From Pararhizobium sp. IMCC21322 (GTDB lineage: Bacteria > Pseudomonadota > Alphaproteobacteria > Rhizobiales > GCA-2746425): a stretch of DNA of 64,000 bases. Position numbers and translations under genes: made by a program. Below are positions 43,139 through 51,533 of the stretch, piece by piece; position 1 is the first letter of the stretch, and every line of letters begins with the position of its first letter. The DNA is taken from NCBI RefSeq assembly GCF_030758295.1, contig NZ_CP132335.1:744001-808000 (forward strand), in the 5' to 3' direction. Below the pieces are notes generated by a model, which worked only from the letters and a program-made list of their open reading frames with translations, was not told where the DNA came from and did not search any database.

Positions 43139-44119
43139 ATGGGGAAACTGCTTATCACCGGCGGCATGGGGCATGTGGGCTATGAAACGGTCCGGCAAGC
43201 TGCGGCATCCGGTATCGAGGTGGTCGCGCAATATTTGTCCACCTTCCGCAAGGAGGACGCCGAGGTAGTGGGGTCGAATGTCACCTGGGTAAAGTGTGAC
43301 CTGTCCGACCCGTTTGAACTGTCTATGCTGGCATCAGCGCATGATATCTCGGGCTGCATCCACACAGCTGCAATTCCGAATGACAAACTCGGCTTTCCGC
43401 AACCGTTGCGCACCTTTCAAAGCAATGTGACGGCCACCGAATTGTTGCTGGAGGCGGCACGGCGTCTGGAGTGGCGGCGGTTCATCATGGTTTCAACGGG
43501 ATCGGTGTTTCAATCCTTGCCAGACGCGGTGACGCCGGTGGCTGAAGACACAAACCCGACACCACGGTCTTTGTACGCGGCGACGAAACATGCAGCTGAA
43601 TTGATGACATCGGTCTACGCTGATACTTATGGACTTTCCACAGCCACCGTACGGATTTCATGGATCTTCGGGCCACCGCTTGTACCCCGAATGTTTGACG
43701 GACCCCGTGGGCCGATTCCCGAATTTCTGCGCCGGGCACTGAAGGGACAACCCATCCGCGAGGCTTCCGGCGGCGAGTTTGCGGCGAGTTTCACCTACGT
43801 CCCCGATTGTGCCGCAGGCCTTCTGGCGCTCTGGCAAGCAGCGTCGCTCAAGCACAGCGTTTATCATCTTGGATCAGGTCGCAACCACACAACCCAGGAG
43901 GTGGCAAATGCCGTGATGCGTGCTGTGCCTGACGCAACAATAGAGATCGGCGCTGGCACCGCGCCCTGGACCGATACGACGGTGATGCGCGGCCCACTCG
44001 ATTGCACGCGCATGGCTGAGGAATTCGGCTTTCGCCCGGAGCACTCGCTTGACGCCGCGGTTGCTGCCTTCGCCGACTGGATGCGCGCAAACCCCGAGCA
44101 TTGGGGAGCAGCTGAATGA
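43139..44119 (+). CDS. NAD-dependent epimerase/dehydratase family protein
   Basis: ATG at 43139 (TTGGGAG 8 bp upstream); 326 residues. GxxGxxG in LLITGGMGHVGYETVRQA, the serine region FIMVSTGSVFQSL, and SLYAATKHAAELM with the Tyr and Lys of the YxxxK motif. It overlaps the FAD dehydrogenase gene by 4 bp. As with the others the substrate is unknown. Confidence 0.9.
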   Translation: MGKLLITGGMGHVGYETVRQAAASGIEVVAQYLSTFRKEDAEVVGSNVTWVKCDLSDPFELSMLASAHDISGCIHTAAIPNDKLGFPQPLRTFQSNVTATELLLEAARRLEWRRFIMVSTGSVFQSLPDAVTPVAEDTNPTPRSLYAATKHAAELMTSVYADTYGLSTATVRISWIFGPPLVPRMFDGPRGPIPEFLRRALKGQPIREASGGEFAASFTYVPDCAAGLLALWQAASLKHSVYHLGSGRNHTTQEVANAVMRAVPDATIEIGAGTAPWTDTTVMRGPLDCTRMAEEFGFRPEHSLDAAVAAFADWMRANPEHWGAAE

Positions 44120-45813
44120 CCGATACCGCCTACGATGTGATTGTGGTCGGGGCAGGTGCAGCCGGAATGACAGCCGCAGCAACGGCGGCCGTGCACGGGC
44201 TCCAGGTTCTGGTTGTCGAAAAGACCGGGCTCGTTGGCGGCAACACCTCTTTTTCCGGAGGGATGGTATACATTCCCGGCAATCACAAGGCGGCCGAAGC
44301 GGGCAAGCCGGACGACCCTGCTGCAGCCAACGCATATCTCGACGCCGCAGTGCCGACGCCGGCAGGGCGTGACGTGCGCCAAATTTTCGTTGACCGCGGA
44401 CCTGAAGCCATCCAGTTTCTTGAAAAGAAGACGTCTGTTCGGCTTAAGCCTGTGCATTTTTATCCAGATTACTATCCGGAGCTGGATGGCGCTGCAGAAG
44501 GTCTGCGCGTGCTGGAACCCGTAGCTTTCGATGCTGCAACCCTGGGCGATTGGTTTGCCAGATTGCGTCCGCCTTTGCCGGAATTCACGATCCTTGGCGG
44601 CATGATGGTTGCGCGCGAGGACCTGCCCCATTTCCGCAACATGTGGCGCTCTCCCCGTGCTTTCGCACGCGTAACCCGGCTTGTATTGAGTTATGCGACG
44701 CAGCGTTTGCGCTATCCTCGCGGATCGCGTCTCGTGCTTGGTAATGCGCTGGCTGGACGGTTGCTCAAATCGCTTCTCGATCTAGACGTTTCAATCCGCA
44801 CCGATTGCGTGATCGAAGAGGTGCTTATCGAGGAAGGTCGTGCGGTAGGCCTTCGGGTTCGGGAGAATGAGACCACTGTGACCATGCTTGCGCGCAAGGG
44901 TGTGATTCTGTCGACCGGCGGTTTTTCCAACAGCAGCGACAAACGCAAGGCCTGGTTACCGGATCCCGTTAGCCCCGACAGTCCCTTTGCGCCCGGCAGT
45001 ACGGGTGATGGGCTTGACCTTGGGGTTGCAGCCGGAGGAGAGGTGGGCACTGACAACACCAACAATGCCTATTGGTCTCCCGCCTCGGTCTATACCCGCA
45101 AGGATGGGCGCAAGGTTGTATACCCCCACACAGTTACTGATCGTGGCAAGCCCGGCTCGATCGTCGTCAATTCCGCCGGGCGTCGCTTTACCAATGAGGC
45201 CGTGTCCTATCACCGCTTTGGTGAGGCCTTGTTGCAGGGCAATGACAAGGCTGTGAATCTGCCTGCATGGATCATTTGCGATGCAAATTTCATCTGGAAA
45301 TACGGGTTGGGAGCGATCATCCCTTTCACCCGCAATCTGAAGAAATATCAGGCCGCAGGCTATCTCAAATCAGCGGCCAGCCTGCCCGAACTTGCGCGCA
45401 AACTAGGCCTCGATGAAACCGGCTTCTCGGCCACTATCGAGCGGTTCAACGCGGATTCCAGAATTGGGTGCGACACCGAATTTCATCGCGGTGAGGATAT
45501 TTACTCCCGCTATCTGGGGGATGCCGACCACGGGCCGAACCCCTGCCTGGCACCATTGGAAAAATCCCCGTTTTACGCCATTGAACTTGTGCTCAGCGAT
45601 CTGGGGACTGTGGCCGGGTTGCGCACCGACGGGGAGGGGTGTGTCTTGGGCGCAGATGGCCAGACAATTCCTGGCCTTTACGCCGTGGGCAACGATATGC
45701 AGTCCATCATGCGCGGCCGCTATCCCGGTCCCGGCATCACGCTCGGCCCCGCATTGACCTTTGGCTATCTCGCGGGCCTGCATGTGGCAGGTCGAAGGCA
45801 TGACACCGTATGA
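44116..45813 (+). CDS. FAD-dependent oxidoreductase, 3-ketosteroid-1-dehydrogenase-like
   Basis: 565 residues. N-terminal FAD-binding Rossmann motif VIVVGAGAAGMTAAATAAVHGLQVLVVEK, then GGNTSFSGGMVYIPG and C-terminal GLYAVGNDMQSIMRGRYPGPGITLGPALTFGYLAG, the FAD-binding_2/KstD type pattern. Relatives desaturate or reduce alpha,beta positions in cyclic ketones or dicarboxylates. Overlaps both neighbours by 4 bp, so it is part of one transcript. Confidence 0.9.
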   Translation: MTDTAYDVIVVGAGAAGMTAAATAAVHGLQVLVVEKTGLVGGNTSFSGGMVYIPGNHKAAEAGKPDDPAAANAYLDAAVPTPAGRDVRQIFVDRGPEAIQFLEKKTSVRLKPVHFYPDYYPELDGAAEGLRVLEPVAFDAATLGDWFARLRPPLPEFTILGGMMVAREDLPHFRNMWRSPRAFARVTRLVLSYATQRLRYPRGSRLVLGNALAGRLLKSLLDLDVSIRTDCVIEEVLIEEGRAVGLRVRENETTVTMLARKGVILSTGGFSNSSDKRKAWLPDPVSPDSPFAPGSTGDGLDLGVAAGGEVGTDNTNNAYWSPASVYTRKDGRKVVYPHTVTDRGKPGSIVVNSAGRRFTNEAVSYHRFGEALLQGNDKAVNLPAWIICDANFIWKYGLGAIIPFTRNLKKYQAAGYLKSAASLPELARKLGLDETGFSATIERFNADSRIGCDTEFHRGEDIYSRYLGDADHGPNPCLAPLEKSPFYAIELVLSDLGTVAGLRTDGEGCVLGADGQTIPGLYAVGNDMQSIMRGRYPGPGITLGPALTFGYLAGLHVAGRRHDTV

Positions 45814-46712
45814 TGCGCGTTGTGGTGACCGGATCATCGGGCCTGCTCGGCACTTATGTTGTGCAGGCGCTCACTGACCGCTCGGAAGTCATCGGCCTGG
45901 ACACCCGCCCACCAATGTCTGATCGCGGCCATGATCATATCAATGCCTCCATTCTGGATTTGCCAGCGCTTGAGCAGGCATTTTCGGGGGTCGCCGCCGT
46001 GTTGCATGTTGCTGCGGCTGCTAATATCGGTAGCGGATCACCAGAACAGATCATCGATGCCAATCTCAAAGGAAGTTGGAATGTGCTGGAAGCGGCGCAT
46101 CGCGCTGGTGTTCGGCGCGTGGTCCTGTGTTCTTCCGACAGCGTTATGGGCAATACGGTGTGGACAGAAAATTTTTGGTGCCCTGATGCTTTGCCCGTGG
46201 ACGAAACGCATTTGGTAAAGCCGGCAGATCCCTATGCGCTATCGAAATACCTTGCCGAGGAAGCCGGACGCAGTTTTTCCTATCGCGGGCTTGATGTGAT
46301 CGCGCTGCGCCCGGTCTTTATATTGTTCCCATCGATGATGGGTGAAGTGCGCGCCCGCCACGCCGATCCTGAATCCTATATTGGGCCCAGTGCCGGTGGT
46401 CATGTGGCAGCGGGCGGCGGGCCATGCTGGCACCACATTGATCCCCGCGATGTGGCAGAGGCATTCCGGCTGGCCCTCGATATGGCGTGTCAGGGCTTCG
46501 AGGCGTTCTACCTCGCTGCGCCCTCCACGCTGCATCCATTGCCCACATTGGATCGAATAATTGAGGTCTTTGGGCGCCTGCCGGGCAGCATCGATCACGA
46601 TCATTATGGAGCAAATCCGCATGCTCCCATGTTTGACATTTCCGCCGCCGCGCGCCGCCTCAATTGGCATCCGCGCTATGATCTGCGAGCCGACGTGATG
46701 GGTTCGCCATAA
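45810..46712 (+). CDS. NAD(P)-dependent epimerase/reductase (extended SDR)
   Basis: 300 residues beginning MMRVVVTGSSGLLGTYVVQAL (GxxGxxG). Middle: VLHVAAAANIGSGSPEQ, VVLCSSDSVMGNTVW, and DPYALSKYLAEEAGRSF with YALSK supplying Tyr and Lys. Third extended SDR in the operon; presence of three such enzymes suggests consecutive steps on a hydroxylated or sugar-like substrate. Confidence 0.88.
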   Translation: MMRVVVTGSSGLLGTYVVQALTDRSEVIGLDTRPPMSDRGHDHINASILDLPALEQAFSGVAAVLHVAAAANIGSGSPEQIIDANLKGSWNVLEAAHRAGVRRVVLCSSDSVMGNTVWTENFWCPDALPVDETHLVKPADPYALSKYLAEEAGRSFSYRGLDVIALRPVFILFPSMMGEVRARHADPESYIGPSAGGHVAAGGGPCWHHIDPRDVAEAFRLALDMACQGFEAFYLAAPSTLHPLPTLDRIIEVFGRLPGSIDHDHYGANPHAPMFDISAAARRLNWHPRYDLRADVMGSP

Positions 46713-46732
46713 ACAAACGAAGGGAACATTTG

Positions 46733-47080
46733 ATGACGGACAGCAACAAAATTCGCACCGGGCATGTACGCGCTTCTGAACTGAATTGGCAGGATATGGG
46801 CGATGGCACCCGGCGCAAAATCCTTGGTTATGAACCGCAAATGCTGATGATGCGCAATGCCTTCGAGGCCGGGACCGAAGGTCCGCTGCACAGTCATCCA
46901 CACGTACAATCAAGCTATATCGTTAGCGGCAAATTCGAGATCACCATCGGCGCAATCACCGAACAACTCGTTGAGGGCGACGGCTTTCTCGTGCCCGGCG
47001 GGGTCGAGCACAGCGCACATTGCATTAAAGCCGGTGAGATCATCGAAGTTTTCACCCCCATCCGCGATGAGTTTGTGTAG
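46733..47080 (+). CDS. Cupin domain protein
   Basis: ATG at 46733; 115 residues. Cupin motif 1 is seen in GTEGPLHSHPHVQSSYIVSGKFEIT and motif 2 in LVEGDGFLVPGGVEHSAHC, with the His and Glu-like metal ligands. It may be an isomerase or a dioxygenase-like metal protein. It is the last gene of the operon. Confidence 0.9.
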   Translation: MTDSNKIRTGHVRASELNWQDMGDGTRRKILGYEPQMLMMRNAFEAGTEGPLHSHPHVQSSYIVSGKFEITIGAITEQLVEGDGFLVPGGVEHSAHCIKAGEIIEVFTPIRDEFV

Positions 47081-47170
47081 CTGGTAATTTATGGGCAGGC
47101 TGGCCCAAAAAATGACATGCATGGATGACAGCAAAAGACCTTTCGCAAACAATGCTCTCCTCTGACCACT

Positions 47171-47269
47171 CATTCCCAGGCATTCTGGAATGAAGTCGAT
47201 AAGGTAATGCCTGATTACAAAGAGCGGAAAGACTGGTTCCGCCGCAACGGTGTGTCGCTGGACCTGTAA
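47171..47269 (+). pseudogene. C-terminal fragment of an unidentified gene
   Basis: A short frame HSQAFWNEVDKVMPDYKERKDW followed by FRRNGVSLDL and stop looks like a genuine protein C-terminus (good codon use, conserved-looking aromatic/basic pattern), but there is no plausible start or body upstream. It sits in the 520-bp gap 47081-47600 before the tRNA remnant. I do not know the parent family. Confidence 0.3.
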
Positions 47270-47376
47270 CCATCAGGATGTGCTGCAATCCACTCAGGAA
47301 ACTCATTCCGTGGTTACTATGTGGTTACTTTTCAATAATGCAGAAAAGCTGAATTCACCTAAGTCATTGAAAAATA

Positions 47377-47420
47377 TGGTGCACCCGACTGGAGTCGAAC
47401 CAGTGACCTCTGCCTTCGGA
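47377..47420 (-). repeat. 3' half of tRNA-Arg(CCG): attachment-site copy
   Basis: On the minus strand CTCCGAA (anticodon loop with CCG), GGCAG (3' anticodon stem), AGGTC, an intact T-arm (ACTGG-TTCGACT-CCAGT) and CGGGTGCACCA. The 5' half of the tRNA is absent: upstream of CTCCGAA the sequence does not pair. This is what remains at one end of an element that integrates in the anticodon region of tRNA-Arg. The integrase gene starts 180 bp away. Confidence 0.75.
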
Positions 47421-47600
47421 GCTGGTTTAAGGACCTATCCGAAGTGCACGATAGGGTACGCCAGAGCACGATATCAGCCTGTAATCACTAGACTTTTCTG
47501 ATCGTCTCTCCGAAACCTCTATCCGAGAATACGCCCTGGTTTCCGCCCGCGTGCTTGCGTGGTGCTTACGTGAAATCAGGGCTCGGCAGGGAACAGGAGC

Positions 47601-48923
47601 ATGGCGAAACTCACCAAACGGTTTGTAGAAGCGGTCGCGCCGCAGAGCAAAGGCCATGTCGTCTGGGACAATGAATTTCCGGGCTTCGGCCTGCGTGTCT
47701 ATCCCTCTGGCAAGCGCAGCTACATCGTCCAGTACCGGTCGCGAGGACGATCCCGCCGCTATACGATCGGCCTTCATGGCCTGTGGACGCCTGAAACAGC
47801 CCGGCGCGAGGCGAAGGCCCTACTCGGGCGGGCAGCACATGGCGGTGATCCTGCGGAAGAACGTGAAGAAGAACGGAAAGCGCTGACCATCAAGCAGCTT
47901 TGCGAGCACTACATCGCGGATATGGAAGCTGGACTCATTCTCGGCAAAGGCGGCCGCCCCAAAAAGGAAACAACCATTGCGACCGATGTGGGCCGTCTGC
48001 GGCGGCACATCGTTCCCCTTCTCGGGACCCGGCGGGTGCGAGACATCACCAAGCCGGACATGAACAATCTGATGAAGGACATCATCGCTGGCAAAACGCG
48101 CGTCACGGTGAAAACCGAAAAGCTCCGTGGCAAGGCCATCGTCCGCGGCGGTCCCGGAACAGCTATCCGAACGATGGGGCTTCTCGGCGGCGTCTTCTCC
48201 TATGCCGTCGAGGCGGGCATTATCGAACACAACCCGACACACGGACTGCGCAAACCGAAGTATAAGGTTCGGGACCGGCGGCTCAGCGAATCCGAGTATC
48301 GGACGCTGGGCGACATTCTTCGACAGGGATGCCAAAGCAACCAACTCCGGATACACGCTGACATCCTTAGAATTATCGCGCTGACAGGCTGTCGCCGCGG
48401 TGAAATCGTCAACCTTAAATGGAGCGCTGTCGATCTTGAAGGAAGCTGCTTGCGTCTTGCCGACAGCAAGGAAGGTGCCACAGTTCGTCCCGTCGGATTG
48501 CCGGTCGTGGAATATCTGGAAAAGGAACGCCCGCACCGAACGGGAACCTATGTCTTCCCAGGCCAAGACATCGACAATGCAGTCGGTAATTTCCCCCAAA
48601 GCTGGAAGAAGCTCTTCAAGGACACGCCCCTCTGGGATGTGACGCCTCACGTGCTGCGGCACAGCTTCGCGAGCATGGCCAACGATCTTGGTTTCACCGA
48701 AATTACGATTGCTGCGCTGATCGGTCACGCGAAAGGGTCGGTCACCAGCAAATATGTCCACACGCTCGACTCCACGCTGATCATGGCCGCAGACACGGTC
48801 GCTGGTTATGTGAAGGCCCTACTGGAAGGCGCCGAGTTCAGGCGAAACACTTATACGTTGGATCGACAATCCCGGCAGAGCGCGATCGAGCAAATGCTCA
48901 TTGAATCTAGGCCGACAGGATAG
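47601..48923 (+). CDS. P4-type tyrosine integrase
   Basis: 440 residues: N-terminal arm-binding domain (DUF4102-like, LTKRFVEAVAPQSKGHVVWDNEFPGFGLRVYPSGKRSYIVQYR), SAM-like core-binding domain, and catalytic domain with Arg in LTGCRRGEIVNLKW, HVLRHSFAS, IGHAKGS and the nucleophile Tyr in SKYVHTLDS. All catalytic residues are present, so it may be active. It lies just inside the tRNA-Arg junction and reads into the defence island. Confidence 0.94.
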   Translation: MAKLTKRFVEAVAPQSKGHVVWDNEFPGFGLRVYPSGKRSYIVQYRSRGRSRRYTIGLHGLWTPETARREAKALLGRAAHGGDPAEEREEERKALTIKQLCEHYIADMEAGLILGKGGRPKKETTIATDVGRLRRHIVPLLGTRRVRDITKPDMNNLMKDIIAGKTRVTVKTEKLRGKAIVRGGPGTAIRTMGLLGGVFSYAVEAGIIEHNPTHGLRKPKYKVRDRRLSESEYRTLGDILRQGCQSNQLRIHADILRIIALTGCRRGEIVNLKWSAVDLEGSCLRLADSKEGATVRPVGLPVVEYLEKERPHRTGTYVFPGQDIDNAVGNFPQSWKKLFKDTPLWDVTPHVLRHSFASMANDLGFTEITIAALIGHAKGSVTSKYVHTLDSTLIMAADTVAGYVKALLEGAEFRRNTYTLDRQSRQSAIEQMLIESRPTG

Positions 48924-48990
48924 GATACACCTTGTTCATCCCAAGAATTGAACGCGCGTTTCGAATGAGACAATGGCGCCATAACCGCCA

Positions 48991-49025
48991 TATTTGACGG
49001 CTAATCGCGCACTAACTGTCAAATA
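48991..49025. repeat. Inverted repeat downstream of the integrase
   Basis: TATTTGAC (48991-48998) and GTCAAATA (49018-49025) are exact complements with a 19-bp spacer, in the 166-bp gap between integrase and the ABC ATPase gene. It could be a recombinase-accessory or regulatory site. Confidence 0.4.
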
Positions 49026-49089
49026 CGACTGTTAATAGTGCATATTCTTCTCAGTTTGATAGCTTGTTCGCATCTGAGAATTGGAAAGT

Positions 49090-51027
49090 TCAGGAGGCAT
49101 CGGGCCAGTCGCGGGGCACCAAAGCGTTTTGTCCTCGCCACTCCTCGACGATAGCTTTTTCAAACCAGTCTTCGCGCAGATGTGCATGGTCAAGTACGAT
49201 AAGCTGAAATGGCGACTGAATTTCGTTGCACGCACGCTGCATCAGCTCAAATAAAGCAAGGACCGCACGCCTATCCGCATCGAGTTCTATTTCTTCAAGC
49301 GCGCCAGCTTCATTATCTGGAGGATAGTAAGCCTGCGTCGGCTGATCAAATATTAGAAAAGCCGGCACTGGGCGGTTTCGGCGACGCAGCCACCAATGAA
49401 GGGCTAAATGGGTCACGACGTGGTAGCCGACCCAATTCTCGCCACTGCCGATACGGTTCAAGGGAATGGGACCGTCTTCGGTGTTTGCAACCACCGTAAG
49501 CTTCGCCAAGTCCAGGCGCAGTGAGCTACCGCTATGCTCCAAATCCAAGTGTTGGGAATATTCCGTCATCTTTTCGCTGATAAAACTCAATATGGTTTCA
49601 AGTTTTGAAGCTATCTCATCCGAATTGAGCCTTTCCTTGACAGCGGAAATAAGTCTGCGCACCTGTTCGACCTCATCAGCTGTCGCTGCTTCAGTTTCGG
49701 CGGGCTCAAAGACTTCTACAAAGTCCGAAAGGCGTCCGAGGTAGCGCGCTCGACTAACAAGTTGATTTTGTGCTTCTCGCGCATTTTGATTTTCGGAGAC
49801 AGCACGGTTCAGCTCACTTTGGGTTAACCTCAAAGCTTCCGTGGCGTTAGTAATCTGATCCTCTAGACCAGTCACGTGGGCTTGGATGTGCGGGCTTTCC
49901 TTGTAGACACCCTGAAGTTGTAGGTCGACCCGCTGAAGAGCTTCGTTCAGAGTGTGAACCGCAGGAACTCGGTTTTCAAGGCTGGTTTCGCACAACGGAC
50001 AGGTTTCGATCGGCCCTCCGGCGGATTTGTACAGACCGACGCTTTTGAGACGGGCGCGTTGCTCGGATACTTCCTTCGAGAATGCCGTTTGGTCGGACAG
50101 GAACGATCGAGCCGCTCGAAGGTCCTGATTCAGTTCGCCAAGCCTACCTTGCAGAGTGGACTGCTCTCCGCGAAGTCGCTCAATTGTTTCTCCGAAATCG
50201 GGAACGATGCCTGGTGCAATAACCTCTGTCTTTGCTACATCTGCCAGATAGGCAAACACACTATCATCCACCGGTTGATAATCCTGAGGGATCAAACCCG
50301 TTCTCTTGCCCTCATTGACGATCTTGGTGACCCGGTTTCGGTTAGTCAGAACGGCTTGCAAATGCTGGTTCTGAGTACCTTCGAGCTCTCGAAGCCTTCG
50401 CTGAAGATCGTCCAGTTCACCCATCAAGAGGAAGTGCTTTTCGTCGACAGCGCCAAGAAAATAGGGAAGTGTATCTTTCAAGGCTTGCGGAAGAAACTGC
50501 TCGTTCATCCGGTGAAAAAGTTGATCCTGGCTGGCGATAGTATTCTGCTTCTGAAAGCAAAGCCACAGAGCGTGAGCAATATTCGCCTCCAAAGGATCTC
50601 TGGAACCAGTCGATGGGCGGTGTTCATTCTCCTTGATTCCGGCAAAACGAGTTGCGAAGGCCTTGAGACTGTTTTCCGTTGTATTCTTCTCGATGTCGTC
50701 AACCTGGGGGTACTGCTCGATTTTCCCGCGTTGCAGATAAACCTTGGCTCCGGTACCAGCACCAGGCCCCGGATTATCGCGCGCGATGAACACTTCGTCT
50801 TCACCCTTCACCAGGTGGAGAGCAAACCACGCCACCTTTTTGCGGATCGTTCCCTCAGCAACGTTGAAGCTACCGCGCCCGAGGCAGTAGTCGACTATAT
50901 CGATGATGGCTGACTTGCCGGTCTTGGATTTGCCTGTAATTATGTTCAGGCCATCAATATTGAAATCAATCGTCCGTATATCTCCGGAATGGCTGTATAG
51001 GACCATTGATTTGATTGAAAAGCTCAT
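49090..51027 (-). CDS. SMC/Rad50-like ATPase of an ABC-3C system (DUF3732-like)
   Basis: ATG at 51027 overlaps the preceding stop (ATGA); 645 residues. Walker A GKSKTGKSAI (32-41), coiled-coil stretches (about 220-300 and 380-440) separated by a Rad50-type zinc hook CPLC (ETCPLCETSL), and a C-terminal ABC half with signature-like NRIGSGENWVGYHV and Walker B FLIFDQPTQAY. This architecture is that of the DUF3732 ATPases found with two partners in three-component ABC conflict systems. It likely senses DNA or phage structures and drives the effector. It is the last gene of a three-gene operon. Confidence 0.8.
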   Translation of the reverse strand: MSFSIKSMVLYSHSGDIRTIDFNIDGLNIITGKSKTGKSAIIDIVDYCLGRGSFNVAEGTIRKKVAWFALHLVKGEDEVFIARDNPGPGAGTGAKVYLQRGKIEQYPQVDDIEKNTTENSLKAFATRFAGIKENEHRPSTGSRDPLEANIAHALWLCFQKQNTIASQDQLFHRMNEQFLPQALKDTLPYFLGAVDEKHFLLMGELDDLQRRLRELEGTQNQHLQAVLTNRNRVTKIVNEGKRTGLIPQDYQPVDDSVFAYLADVAKTEVIAPGIVPDFGETIERLRGEQSTLQGRLGELNQDLRAARSFLSDQTAFSKEVSEQRARLKSVGLYKSAGGPIETCPLCETSLENRVPAVHTLNEALQRVDLQLQGVYKESPHIQAHVTGLEDQITNATEALRLTQSELNRAVSENQNAREAQNQLVSRARYLGRLSDFVEVFEPAETEAATADEVEQVRRLISAVKERLNSDEIASKLETILSFISEKMTEYSQHLDLEHSGSSLRLDLAKLTVVANTEDGPIPLNRIGSGENWVGYHVVTHLALHWWLRRRNRPVPAFLIFDQPTQAYYPPDNEAGALEEIELDADRRAVLALFELMQRACNEIQSPFQLIVLDHAHLREDWFEKAIVEEWRGQNALVPRDWPDAS

Positions 51028-51533
51028 GGGCGCACTCCCCACGCCGCAAGAATTGATGATTCCGAACCTGATTTTGCAAACCAGCGCCCCACAAACTTCG
51101 TTCGATCGATGATATCGCGGGTCTCTGCTGTGGTTTCGTCAATGAAACCTTTGGAGAACGGCGCTTTCTTCGATCCAAGTTGCAAATGGTGCCCCTCCCT
51201 GATTGCAAGAACCTCCTGTGCAACCGCAAATATTATGGCTTCGCGAATATAGGCCATCAATCCATGTGTACGCTCGGGGAAGCCGATCAATACGTCTTCA
51301 TTTTGCTGCAGCCATTCATAGAGCGATGTGACTATTGAATACGGAAGCCGTCTGCGCGTCCCGCCGTGCAGTGAGATGGCGAGCGCGATCGCCGCCAGAG
51401 TTAGCGGAGCCGATCCATCCCGCTTGCTGCCGTAGGCCTTCACAAACTCGGTCGAAAGTGAACTGAGAAAAGCAGGGTTGAAAAGGCGAGCTTCTTCAGG
51501 GGCACGGCTGTTCCAGGCAGCAAGACTAGGCAT
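51024..51533 (-). CDS. ABC-3C middle component
   Basis: ATG at 51533, overlapping the effector's stop by 8 bp; 169 residues. Start pattern EARLFNPAFLSSLSTEFVKAY and a helical body (APLTLAAIALAISLHGGTRRRLPYSIVTSLYEWLQQNEDVLIGFPERTHGLMAYIREAI) fit the small all-helical 'middle component' family that links ATPase and effector. There is no enzymatic motif. Position between the two partners is diagnostic. Confidence 0.75.
   Translation of the reverse strand: MPSLAAWNSRAPEEARLFNPAFLSSLSTEFVKAYGSKRDGSAPLTLAAIALAISLHGGTRRRLPYSIVTSLYEWLQQNEDVLIGFPERTHGLMAYIREAIIFAVAQEVLAIREGHHLQLGSKKAPFSKGFIDETTAETRDIIDRTKFVGRWFAKSGSESSILAAWGVRP

Noticed and set aside
48991-49025. Inverted repeat considered as a CRISPR-like or terminator element
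   Set aside because: There is a single pair of 8-bp arms with a 19-bp spacer and no T-tract; no repeat array exists in this window.
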